64,000 nt of DNA, from positions 1-64,000 of the forward strand of contig NZ_JADLJS010000005.1 of NCBI RefSeq assembly GCF_015680405.1, written 5' to 3'. Positions 18,731 through 26,328 of this stretch are shown here, in pieces (positions within the stretch are counted from its first letter, which is position 1; every line of letters starts with the position of its first letter). This DNA is from Pseudomonas pudica (GTDB lineage Bacteria; Pseudomonadota; Gammaproteobacteria; Pseudomonadales; Pseudomonadaceae). Below the pieces are notes generated by a model. The model was not told where the DNA came from, made no database searches, and saw only the letters and a program-made list of their open reading frames with translations. Both the position numbers and the translations under genes were made by a program.

Positions 18731-19137
18731 CCTCGTTGCAGTGCCACCAGGCGCTTGCTGCGCTGATAGCGTTGCAAGCGGCCAGCCAGGGCTTCCGGCA
18801 GCTGCAGGGCCATGTCGAAGCCCAGGCGCTGGTAGAAGGGCGCAAGGTCCGGGTGGCAGAACAGCCAGGTGGGCCCGCCAGCCTGCGCCAGCGCCGCCTC
18901 GACCAACCGCCCGGCCACCCCCTGGCTGCGCCGCTGCGGGTCGACGAACAACCCGGTCAGCCAGAAGCCATCCCCCACCGGGCTCAGGCTCAAGCCTGCG
19001 ATGATGCCGGGGCCCCGCGCCACCCACAGCTCAGCATCGCCCGCAGCACGCATGCGTGAGCCGTGCTGACGGTAGAAGTGGTCCAGCAGCCGGCGTTCCG
19101 GGGCCGAAAGCTTCGAACAGTATAAATTTTCAGAAAT
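18685..19137 (-). CDS. GNAT-family N-acetyltransferase, start codon uncertain
   Basis: The core has the acetyl-CoA pyrophosphate-binding motif [16 protein letters not shown] and ends with the usual [13 protein letters not shown] strand-helix. From the only ATG (19053) the product is 122 residues and would lack the first GNAT strand and helix. The frame stays open upstream with protein-like sequence ([19 protein letters not shown]), but no ATG, GTG or TTG is available there. The best candidate is ATT at 19135-19137, giving 150 residues. Either a rare start codon is used, the ATG product is made, or the gene has lost its start. The substrate is unknown. Confidence 0.6.
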   Translation of the reverse strand: MSENLYCSKLSAPERRLLDHFYRQHGSRMRAAGDAELWVARGPGIIAGLSLSPVGDGFWLTGLFVDPQRRSQGVAGRLVEAALAQAGGPTWLFCHPDLAPFYQRLGFDMALQLPEALAGRLQRYQRSKRLVALQRGQSSLASSPGNSTSV

Positions 19138-19292
19138 TGCTCGCCCTGCCCTGAAAGGTGGCCAGAGGCTCTGGCCCGATGTTTTGCGGTGAACTTGTCG
19201 CAGATTGTTGCATATCTGGCAAGGGTGAATGTCCGAGTTCGGGGTTCAACTATTCCAGGCCGGGAGTAGACTTTTACTCATCCCCACTGGCA

Positions 19293-19319
19293 GTACGAAG
19301 CGGGATCGGTACTTCGTGC
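19293..19319. repeat. Small inverted repeat upstream of DUF2790 gene
   Basis: GTACGAAG and CTTCGTGC (7 of 8 complementary) surround an 11-base loop. The rest of the gap between the GNAT gene and 19408 shows no clear promoter or gene. Confidence 0.4.
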
Positions 19320-19407
19320 CATCTTCACCGCAGATGGCAACTTCTCCGCGCCGGGCACGGCAATAGAAGTCAATCGATCAGCTTGAATGCTCAAAAGGCA
19401 GACTCAC

Positions 19408-19665
19408 ATGAAACCATTACTGATTCTTGCATTGGTCGGTATGTCCTCGTTCGCCCTCGCCGATGAGGCCAGACCCGTCTCCAGCGAGCCCGTCGCCCAG
19501 CAGTACGACTACTCCATGAACCTGGACATCAAGCGGGTGATCAACCTGTCGACCATCCCCAACGTCTGCGAAGTGGTACCTGCGACCATGACTTACGAAG
19601 ACCACCAGGGCCAGGTGCACACCATTCAGTACCGGGCCATGGGTGAGGGGTGCCAGCAGGGTTGA
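19408..19665 (+). CDS. DUF2790-family small secreted protein
   Basis: 85 residues: a Sec signal peptide (MKPLLILALVGMSSFALA, cleavage before DEA) and a mature part of about 67 residues with two cysteines (PNVCEVVP and GEGCQQG) that may form a disulfide. The pattern YSMNLDIKRVI with YEDHQGQ is that of Pseudomonas DUF2790 proteins, which are periplasmic and of unknown function. I start at ATG 19408 (AAAGG upstream) rather than 19387. Confidence 0.85.
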   Translation: MKPLLILALVGMSSFALADEARPVSSEPVAQQYDYSMNLDIKRVINLSTIPNVCEVVPATMTYEDHQGQVHTIQYRAMGEGCQQG

Positions 19666-19698
19666 GCCCGCCAAGGACCCGCCACAGCATTTTCAGCA

Positions 19699-19742
19699 CC
19701 TGTGGGACCGAGCGCCGCCCGCGCGGCGCTCGGTCTCACAGG
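19699..19742. repeat. Long GC-rich palindrome
   Basis: GACCGAGCGCCGC and GCGGCGCTCGGTC form a perfect 13-bp stem with a 4-base loop, bounded by CCTGTGG and CACAGG as in REP sequences. There is no T-run; it may slow or end transcription of the DUF2790 gene. Confidence 0.75.
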
Positions 19743-19836
19743 CGCCACATCACCCAAGGCATGCACCTTGTCGCCCCTATGCAATTCCCCGATATGCATT
19801 TCAAACCACAATCAACCCAGAATAATTTCCTCGACC

Positions 19837-19863
19837 TGTCGATTCCTCCGTCCCCCGTTCGAC
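19837..19863 (+). promoter_or_regulatory. ECF42-type sigma-factor promoter
   Basis: TGTCGA (19837-19842), 17-bp spacer, CGAC (19860-19863). This fits the ECF42 target motif I recall from Streptomyces work (TGTCGA in -35, CGA/TC in -10). It sits 64 bases before the first gene of a cluster that ends with an ECF42 sigma gene, so autoregulation is likely. Confidence 0.6.
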
Positions 19864-19926
19864 CATAGGTGAGAGCACGTTGCACCCCCGTGCCCAATCA
19901 CCCATGACCTGTCGGAGGAACCCCCG

Positions 19927-20352
19927 ATGAGCACCGCAGCCGAAACCGAGATCCGCCAATTGATCGAGCGCTGGATGCAGGCCGTGCGCGACCGCGACAT
20001 CCCCAACATCGTCGCTCCCTATGCCGACGATATTGTCGCCTTCGATGCCATCCAGGCCCTGCAATTCAAAGGCAAGGCAACCTACCAGGCGCATTGGGAG
20101 ATGTGCATGAACATGTGCCCCGGCCCGATGGTTTTCGAATTCGCTGAACTTACCGTGCATGCCGCTGGCGACCTGGCCCTGGCGCACTGGCTGAACCGCT
20201 GTGGCCCAGCGGACAACGAAAGCCAGTGCGGCTTCATGCGCGCCACCGTGGGCTATCGTCGTCAAGGTGGCCAGTGGCAGGTAATCCACGAACACTGGTC
20301 GGCGCCATTCGACATGGCAACTCAGAAAGCCCTGTTCGATCTCAAGCCCTGA
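19927..20352 (+). CDS. SnoaL-like/NTF2-fold protein (YybH/ketosteroid-isomerase type)
   Basis: 141 residues, cytosolic, in the NTF2-like fold family (EIRQLIERWMQAVRDRDIPN helix, then a cone of beta strands ending GQWQVIHEHWSAPFD). The pocket is unassigned; relatives are small-molecule isomerases or unknown binders. First gene of the four-gene ECF42 cluster, with GGAGGAAC before the ATG. It lies 44 bp from the next gene. Confidence 0.88.
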   Translation: MSTAAETEIRQLIERWMQAVRDRDIPNIVAPYADDIVAFDAIQALQFKGKATYQAHWEMCMNMCPGPMVFEFAELTVHAAGDLALAHWLNRCGPADNESQCGFMRATVGYRRQGGQWQVIHEHWSAPFDMATQKALFDLKP

Positions 20353-20396
20353 GCCGTTATCGCCAAACGCACTTTGCCAATGCCCTGGAGGTGACC

Positions 20397-20741
20397 ATGA
20401 AATACCTGTGCCTGGTCTATTGTGACGAGGGGCTGCTGCACAGCCTGCCCGACAGCCCGGAAGACGCCGAATGCATGGCGTATGCCGAATCCATCCAAGG
20501 CTCCGGGCGAATGCTGGCGGCCGAGGCGCTGAAGCCGGTGCAGTCCGCCACCACCGTGCGCGTGCGCAACGGGCACATGAGCCTGACCGACGGCCCGTTC
20601 GCCGAGACCAAGGAGCAACTGGCGGGCTTCTACCTGGTGGAAGCCCGCGACCTGAACGAGGCGCTGAACATCGCCAAGGGCATCCCCGCCGCGCGGGTCG
20701 GCAGTGTCGAGGTGCGGCCGGTGCGCGAACTGCAACCCTGA
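20397..20741 (+). CDS. DGPF/YciI-family protein
   Basis: 114 residues of the YCII superfamily, containing the diagnostic DGPF motif (LTDGPFAETKEQLAGFYLVE). DGPF proteins are the hallmark genetic partners of ECF42 sigma factors, and their activity is unknown. The ATG at 20397 follows GGAGGTGACC; the longer frame from 20226 overlaps the upstream gene. Confidence 0.92.
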   Translation: MKYLCLVYCDEGLLHSLPDSPEDAECMAYAESIQGSGRMLAAEALKPVQSATTVRVRNGHMSLTDGPFAETKEQLAGFYLVEARDLNEALNIAKGIPAARVGSVEVRPVRELQP

Positions 20742-20762
20742 CAGCAATGGAGACCTAACAGC

Positions 20763-21248
20763 ATGAGCCTTGCACACCCCGCGCAAGCGCAACACGAGTT
20801 GTCCATCAGCCGCCTGATCGACGCGCCACCGGCCAAGGTGTTCCGCGCCTGGACCGAGCCCCAGTGGCTGATGCAGTGGTGGGGGCCGCACGGCATGACC
20901 ACCCCGGAGTGCGAGATGCAGCTGTGGAGCGGTGGCCTGTTCCGCACCCTGATGCGGGCGCCGGATGGCAGCGAGTATCCGAACCAGGGCGTGTTCCTGG
21001 AAATCGCCGCGCCACGGCGTCTGGTGTTCACCGATGCCTTCGGCCCAGGCTGGGTACCTTCGGACAAGGCCTTCATGACTGCCGTGATCAGTTTTGACGA
21101 GGAGCAGGGCAAGACCCGCTACACCGCCCGCGCCTGGCACTGGAATGCCGCCGATTGCCGCGCCCATGAGGAAATGGGCTTCCACCAGGGTTGGGGAGAA
21201 AGCCTGGACCGCCTGGTGGAGGTGGTGACCCAGCGGATGCCCGACTGA
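20763..21248 (+). CDS. SRPBCC/AHSA1-family protein
   Basis: 161 residues with the START/Bet v1-like helix-grip fold as in activator-of-Hsp90-ATPase-homologue proteins (ISRLIDAPPAKVFRAWTEP, then WWGPHGMTTP). Such proteins bind hydrophobic ligands; the ligand here is unknown. Third in the ECF42 cluster. Its TGA shares bases with the sigma-factor ATG (TGATG), suggesting coupled translation. Confidence 0.9.
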   Translation: MSLAHPAQAQHELSISRLIDAPPAKVFRAWTEPQWLMQWWGPHGMTTPECEMQLWSGGLFRTLMRAPDGSEYPNQGVFLEIAAPRRLVFTDAFGPGWVPSDKAFMTAVISFDEEQGKTRYTARAWHWNAADCRAHEEMGFHQGWGESLDRLVEVVTQRMPD

Positions 21249-22486
21249 TGTCGGTACTGGCGCAGGTACGTGCCGAGGTCGAGGCGGTCTACCGGAGCGA
21301 GTCACGGCGCATCCTGGCGACACTGATCCGCCTTCTGGGTGATTTCGACCTGGCCGAGGAGGCCATGCACGATGCCTTCTTCATCGCCGTCGAGCGCTGG
21401 CAGCGCGACGGTATTCCCGATAACCCGCGGGCGTGGCTGGTGTCCACCGGCCGCTTCAAGGCCATCGATGCGTTGCGTCGACGGGCCCGATTCGACCGTT
21501 CCCAGGCAGACCTGAGCATGCTGCTCGACGGCCAGGCACAGGACCCCAGCGAGGAAGAACTGCTGGCTGACGACCGTCTGCGGCTGATCTTCACCTGCTG
21601 CCACCCGTCCTTGTCCGCCGATGCCCAGGTGCCGCTGACCCTGCGCGAAGTCTGCGACCTGACCACCGAGCAGATTGCCCGTGCATTCCTGCAGAGCCCG
21701 GCCACCATCGCCCAGCGCATCGTGCGCGCCAAGGCCAAGATCCGCGATGCCGGCATCCCTTATCAGGTGCCGGAGCTGAACGAACTGCCCGAGCGGCTGG
21801 AGAGCGTGCTGCGGGTGATCTACCTGGTGTTCAACGAGGGCTATTCGGCGTCGTCGGGCGAGGCGCTGTTGCAGCAGGAACTGAGCGACGAAGCCATTCG
21901 CCTGGCGCGGCTGCTGGTGCAGTTGCTGCCCGACCCGGAGGCGGTCGGCCTGCTGGCCTTGATGTTGCTGCAGGCGTCCCGGCAGCGGGCACGTACCGAT
22001 GGCCGGGGCAACCTGGTATTACTGGAGCATCAGGACCGCAGCCTGTGGGACCGGCAACGCATCGTAGAAGGCTGCGAGCTGGTGCGCCAGGCCCTGCAAA
22101 GCCGGGCGTTTGGTGCCTATACCGTGCAAGCGGCGATTGCGGCGGTGCATGCCGAAGCGGCGACGGCAGCAGCGACCGACTGGGCGGAGATTGTCGGGCT
22201 GTATGACGTGCTGCAGCGGCATTGGCCGTCAGCAGTTGTGGAGCTGAACAGGGCCGTGGCGCTGGCGAAGCGGGATGGGCCGGAGGCTGGCCTGCGGGAG
22301 GTCGAAGGGATTCTGGCGCGGGGTGAACTGCTGGACTATCACCTGGCCCATGCGGCGCGGGCCGAGCTGTATTACCAGCTGGGGCATGTGGAGCAGGCGC
22401 GTGCGGCCTGGCGGCAGGCGCTGGCGCTGACCCGGCAGGAGCCGGAGCGCAGGCATATCGAGCGGCGGTTGCAGGCTATCGAATGA
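21248..22486 (+). CDS. ECF42-group RNA polymerase sigma factor
   Basis: 412 residues, far longer than an ordinary ECF sigma (about 200). Region sigma-2 lies at the N-terminus (LLGDFDLAEEAMHDAFFIAVERW) and sigma-4 at about 130-185 (LTTEQIARAFLQSPATIAQR). A helical, TPR-like C-terminal extension follows (VVELNRAVALAKRDGPEAGL), typical of ECF42 and thought to replace an anti-sigma factor in control. No anti-sigma gene is adjacent. The ATG at 21248 overlaps the previous stop. It probably transcribes its own cluster from 19837-19863. Confidence 0.9.
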   Translation: MSVLAQVRAEVEAVYRSESRRILATLIRLLGDFDLAEEAMHDAFFIAVERWQRDGIPDNPRAWLVSTGRFKAIDALRRRARFDRSQADLSMLLDGQAQDPSEEELLADDRLRLIFTCCHPSLSADAQVPLTLREVCDLTTEQIARAFLQSPATIAQRIVRAKAKIRDAGIPYQVPELNELPERLESVLRVIYLVFNEGYSASSGEALLQQELSDEAIRLARLLVQLLPDPEAVGLLALMLLQASRQRARTDGRGNLVLLEHQDRSLWDRQRIVEGCELVRQALQSRAFGAYTVQAAIAAVHAEAATAAATDWAEIVGLYDVLQRHWPSAVVELNRAVALAKRDGPEAGLREVEGILARGELLDYHLAHAARAELYYQLGHVEQARAAWRQALALTRQEPERRHIERRLQAIE

Positions 22487-22497
22487 TGTTTGCTTTA

Positions 22498-22600
22498 CCG
22501 GCCTTATCGCCGGCAAGCCAGCTCCCACAGGGTCATCACAGGCTTGAACATTGTGGTGATCCGGTGGGAGCTGGCTTGCCGGCGATAGGGCCGGTGCTGC
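22498..22600. repeat. Inverted pair of REP elements (CGCCGGCAAGCCAGC type)
   Basis: CCGGCCTTATCGCCGGCAAGCCAGCTCCCAC is mirrored by GTGGGAGCTGGCTTGCCGGCGATAGGGCCGG. It separates convergent genes. Confidence 0.85.
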
Positions 22601-22612
22601 CTACATCACTTT

Positions 22613-23083
22613 TCAGCTAGCCACAAAATTCGGCGGCGAAACCAGTTCGACGGTCTGCTGCTTGCGCGGCGCCAGGATCTCGGCCTCGCCCTGGACCACC
22701 AGCTCATCATTCTGGTTGTACACATTGGTGGCGATGCGCACCTTGAACTTGGGCAGCTTCTCCAGGATTTCCAGGCGCACGGTCAGGGTATCGCCAATTT
22801 TGACCGGCTTCTGGAAGCTCATTTGCTGGCCCAGGTAGATGGTACCAGGGCCAGGCAGTGTGCAGGCCACTGCAGCACTGATCAGCGCGCCGCTGAACAT
22901 GCCGTGGGCGATGCGCTCGCGGAACATGCTCTTGGCAGCGAACTCGGCGTCCAGGTGTACCGGGTTGTGGTCACCGGACATCGCGGCGAACAACTGGATG
23001 TCGCGTTCTTCGACGGACTTCTTGTACTCGGCCTTCTGGCCGACTTCGAGGGCTTCGTAAGGCGTGTTGGTGACCTGGGACAT
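22613..23083 (-). CDS. phaJ: MaoC-family (R)-specific enoyl-CoA hydratase
   Basis: 156 residues in the single hot-dog fold of PhaJ/MaoC hydratases, with the hydratase-2 motif GDHNPVHLD (Asp38, His43 as catalytic pair) and FRERIAHGM. It hydrates trans-2-enoyl-CoA to (R)-3-hydroxyacyl-CoA, linking beta-oxidation to polyhydroxyalkanoate monomers. ATG 23083 was chosen over the frame opening at 23125, which overlaps the upstream hydrolase. It lies 34 bp from the lipase-like gene and beside the fadD pair, a sensible fatty-acid cluster. From memory the KT2440 counterpart is called PhaJ1. Confidence 0.82.
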   Translation of the reverse strand: MSQVTNTPYEALEVGQKAEYKKSVEERDIQLFAAMSGDHNPVHLDAEFAAKSMFRERIAHGMFSGALISAAVACTLPGPGTIYLGQQMSFQKPVKIGDTLTVRLEILEKLPKFKVRIATNVYNQNDELVVQGEAEILAPRKQQTVELVSPPNFVAS

Positions 23084-23117
23084 CGGGGCTTCCTTAAGCG
23101 GTAGGCGAGGGCGGCTA

Positions 23118-24062
23118 TCATTCACTGCGCACAGGGCGGCCTAGAGCCAGTGCCTGTTCGAGCCAGCCGAGAATATCGGCGGTGACCTCGTCACGGTTGG
23201 TTTCGTTGAGTACTTCGTGTCGCGCCTCAGGATAGATGCGCAGCTGTACATGTCGATTGCCGGTCGCGCGCAGGGCGTCGACCAGGTGGGTGAGACGCTT
23301 GCCGGCACTGACCGGATCACATTCACCACCGATAACCAGCAGCGGCAGGTTCGGATCGATCTGCGCGAGGTTACTCGGCTGGCTGATCTGCGCCAAGCCT
23401 TGTAGCAGGTCGAGCCACAACTGGTTGCTGCAACGAAAGCCGCAGAGCGGGTCTTTGACGTACAGGTCGACCTGCGCCGGGTCGCGGCTGAGCCAGTCGA
23501 ACGCCGTGCGGTTGGGCTTGAAGGCCTTGTTGAACGAGCCGAACGACAACCACTCGATCAGCGCGCTCTTGCCCAGCGGCCCCTGGCGCCAGGCTTCCAG
23601 CCGGGCAATCAGCCGCGCCACGCGGTACAGCGCCGCTGGCTGATAGTTGGAGCCGCTGAGGATCGCCCCATGCAGGCTGCCACTGTGGTGCAGCAGATAG
23701 GCCTGGGCGATGTAACTGCCCATGCTGTGGCCGAACAGGAACAGCGGCGTGCACGGGTACTGCTGGCCGATGTGCTGCGCCAGCAGCCCGAGGTCGTTGA
23801 CCACGGCATTCCAGCCATGATGGCGGGCGAACAGGCCGAGGCTGCCCAGTTCGGCGGTGCGCCCATGGCCGCGTTGGTCGGCGGCGAACAGGGCAAAGCC
23901 GGCCTCGCTCAAGGCATGGCCCAGGTGCTGGTAGCGCCCGGCATGCTCGGCCATGCCGTGGGCCAGCAACACAACGGCTTTTACCGGTGTGGCTGGCAAC
24001 CATTGGTGCACATACAGGCTGCAGTGCTCGCTGGCGGGCAGCCAGAAGGCGTCGTGAGGCAT
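23118..24062 (-). CDS. Alpha/beta hydrolase, monoacylglycerol-lipase-like
   Basis: 314 residues of the serine aminopeptidase/monoacylglycerol lipase group. It has an oxyanion HGMAEHAGRY segment, nucleophile elbow GHSMGS, acid region GGECDPV and catalytic His in ARHEVLNE. No signal peptide with the ATG at 24062 (AAGGACC upstream), so it should be cytosolic. It would release fatty acids from glycerides or related esters for the acyl-CoA ligases encoded divergently. The exact substrate is not determined. Confidence 0.85.
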   Translation of the reverse strand: MPHDAFWLPASEHCSLYVHQWLPATPVKAVVLLAHGMAEHAGRYQHLGHALSEAGFALFAADQRGHGRTAELGSLGLFARHHGWNAVVNDLGLLAQHIGQQYPCTPLFLFGHSMGSYIAQAYLLHHSGSLHGAILSGSNYQPAALYRVARLIARLEAWRQGPLGKSALIEWLSFGSFNKAFKPNRTAFDWLSRDPAQVDLYVKDPLCGFRCSNQLWLDLLQGLAQISQPSNLAQIDPNLPLLVIGGECDPVSAGKRLTHLVDALRATGNRHVQLRIYPEARHEVLNETNRDEVTADILGWLEQALALGRPVRSE

Positions 24063-24152
24063 GGCGGGTCCTTGTGCGCACAGATACCCGAACAGTGTAT
24101 GCACAACCGACCGGATTGCAGGAAGGGCACAAATAAGATTCACAATGTTAAT

Positions 24153-24177
24153 GGCGGCACTTGGCGTATATGCCGCC
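24153..24177. repeat. Inverted repeat between divergent lipase and fadD2 genes
   Basis: GGCGGCA and TGCCGCC flank 11 bases in the 219-bp divergent promoter region; a possible regulator site. The spacer contains CGTATAT. Confidence 0.4.
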
Positions 24178-24281
24178 TTGGGCTTACCTGCTAACGTCGG
24201 ATCAACGCCTTTTCGCTTTCGGGCGGGCAGGTGAAAGGACTACAGGACTCACAGCAGGTCCAGGCAGAGGAACAATAATAA

Positions 24282-25970
24282 ATGCAAGCCGACTTCTGGA
24301 ATGACAAGCGCCCGGCGGGCGTACCTTCTACCATCGATATCAATGCCTACACCTCGGTCGTCGAGGTGTTCGAGCGCTCCTGCAAACGCTTCGCCGACCG
24401 CCCGGCCTTCAGCAACCTGGGCGTGACCCTGACCTACGCGGAGCTGGAGCGCCATTCGGCGGCCTTCGCCGCCTGGTTGCAGCAGCACACCGACCTCAAG
24501 CCGGGCGACCGCATCGCGGTGCAGATGCCCAACGTGCTGCAATACCCCATCGCCGTGTTCGGTGCCCTGCGCGCAGGCCTGATCGTGGTCAACACCAACC
24601 CGCTGTACACCGAGCGCGAGATGCGCCACCAGTTCAAGGACAGCGGTGCGCGTGCGCTGGTGTACCTGAACATGTTCGGCAAGCGCGTGCAGGAGGTGCT
24701 TCCCGATACCGGCATCGAGTACCTGATCGAGGCGAAGATGGGCGACTTGCTGCCCACCGCCAAGGGCTGGTTGGTCAACACGGTGGTCGACAAACTGAAG
24801 AAGATGGTACCTGCCTACCACCTGCCCCAGGCGGTGCAGTTCAAGCAGGTGCTGCGCCAGGGCCGCGAGTCGTCGCACAAGGCGGTGCCACTGAGCCTGG
24901 ACGACATCGCCGTGCTGCAATACACCGGCGGCACTACCGGCCTGGCCAAGGGCGCCATGCTCACCCACGGTAACCTGGTGGCCAACATGCTGCAGGTGCT
25001 GGCCTGCTTCTCGCAGCACGGGCCGGACGGGCAGAAGCTGATCAAGGACGGCCAGGAAGTGATGATCGCGCCGCTCCCGCTGTACCACATCTATGCCTTT
25101 ACCGCGAACTGCATGTGCATGATGGTCACCGGCAACCACAACGTGCTGATCACCAACCCTCGGGATATTTCCGGCTTCATCAAGGAGCTGGGCAAATGGC
25201 GTTTCTCCGCCTTGCTGGGCCTGAACACGCTGTTCGTCGCGCTGATGGACCACCCGGGCTTCCGTCAGCTCGACTTTTCGGCGCTGAAGGTCACCAACTC
25301 CGGCGGCACCGCGCTGGTCAAGGCCACGGCCGAACGCTGGGAGGCGCTTACCGGTTGCCGCATCGTCGAAGGCTACGGGCTGACCGAAACCTCTCCGGTG
25401 GCCAGCACCAACCCCTATGGCCAGCTGGCGCGTCTGGGCACGGTGGGCATCCCGGTGGCCGGCACCGCCTTCAAGGTGATCGACGATGATGGCAACGAGT
25501 TGCCGCTGGGCGAACGGGGCGAGCTGTGCATCAAGGGCCCGCAGGTGATGAAAGGCTACTGGCAGCAGCCCGAGGCCACGGCCCAGGCCCTGGATGCGGA
25601 GGGCTGGTTCAAGACCGGCGACATCGCGGTGATCGACCCGGACGGCTTCACCCGCATTGTCGATCGCAAGAAGGACATGATCATCGTCTCGGGTTTCAAC
25701 GTGTACCCCAACGAGATCGAGGATGTGGTGATGGGGCATCCCAAGGTTGCCAACTGCGCTGCCATCGGCGTGCCGGACGAGCGCTCCGGAGAGGCGGTGA
25801 AGCTGTTCGTGGTGCCGCGCGAGGGCGGGCTGAGCGTGGATGAGCTGAAGGCCTACTGCAAGGCCAACTTCACCGGTTACAAGGTGCCCAAGCACATCGT
25901 GCTGCGCGAGTCGTTGCCGATGACGCCGGTGGGCAAGATCCTGCGGCGGGAGCTGCGCGACATAGCTTGA
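24282..25970 (+). CDS. fadD2: Long-chain fatty acid-CoA ligase, first copy
   Basis: 562 residues of the AMP-forming ligase family. It activates imported long-chain fatty acids to acyl-CoA at the inner membrane. The P-loop YTGGTTGLAKG is at residue 213, and the FadD signature (GWFKTGDIAVIDPDG, then DRKKDMIIVSGFNVYPNE) is near 440-480. A C-terminal lysine occurs in PVGKILRRELRD. The short upstream SD (GAGGAAC) is followed by AATAATAA. It is the first of two paralogues in tandem. In P. aeruginosa the copy next to the hydrolase is fadD2, which is the basis for the symbol. Confidence 0.93.
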   Translation: MQADFWNDKRPAGVPSTIDINAYTSVVEVFERSCKRFADRPAFSNLGVTLTYAELERHSAAFAAWLQQHTDLKPGDRIAVQMPNVLQYPIAVFGALRAGLIVVNTNPLYTEREMRHQFKDSGARALVYLNMFGKRVQEVLPDTGIEYLIEAKMGDLLPTAKGWLVNTVVDKLKKMVPAYHLPQAVQFKQVLRQGRESSHKAVPLSLDDIAVLQYTGGTTGLAKGAMLTHGNLVANMLQVLACFSQHGPDGQKLIKDGQEVMIAPLPLYHIYAFTANCMCMMVTGNHNVLITNPRDISGFIKELGKWRFSALLGLNTLFVALMDHPGFRQLDFSALKVTNSGGTALVKATAERWEALTGCRIVEGYGLTETSPVASTNPYGQLARLGTVGIPVAGTAFKVIDDDGNELPLGERGELCIKGPQVMKGYWQQPEATAQALDAEGWFKTGDIAVIDPDGFTRIVDRKKDMIIVSGFNVYPNEIEDVVMGHPKVANCAAIGVPDERSGEAVKLFVVPREGGLSVDELKAYCKANFTGYKVPKHIVLRESLPMTPVGKILRRELRDIA

Positions 25971-25980
25971 TACCGAGTTG

Positions 25981-26071
25981 GCTTCTTCGCGGGCTTGCCC
26001 GCTCCCACAGGTACTGCACAGCATTCGAGAACTGTGAGGTCCCTGTGGGAGCGGGCAAGCCCGCGAATGCC
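25981..26071. repeat. Inverted pair of REP elements (TTGCCCGC type)
   Basis: CTTCTTCGCGGGCTTGCCCGCTCCCACAGG is opposed by CCTGTGGGAGCGGGCAAGCCCGCGAA in the gap between the two fadD genes. Confidence 0.8.
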
Positions 26072-26131
26072 GTGAAACCGCTCTAACAGGCTATTTATAG
26101 CCCGATCTGCGACATTTTGGATAATTACTCT

Positions 26132-26165
26132 AAAAATGACCTGTATTGTTCATTGAGTCATTTTT
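26132..26165. promoter_or_regulatory. Inverted repeat upstream of fadD1 (operator or hairpin)
   Basis: AAAAATGAC and GTCATTTTT form perfect 9-bp arms 16 bases apart in an AT-rich island, 164 bases before the fadD1 start. This indicates independent regulation of the second fadD. The protein is unknown; it does not look like a PsrA site. Confidence 0.45.
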
Positions 26166-26328
26166 GTGACCGTGAGGCCTGTTTTGGCCTCTAGGCGACC
26201 CCAGGCAAAGCTGTTACTCTCGGCCCGCTTTCAGATGATCCGGTTTGCAACGAGCCGTCATCTCATATCAATAATAAGCGCATCGACGCGTGAATCGAAC
26301 TTCGCTGTTGCTGAAGGAGTGGGCTTCC

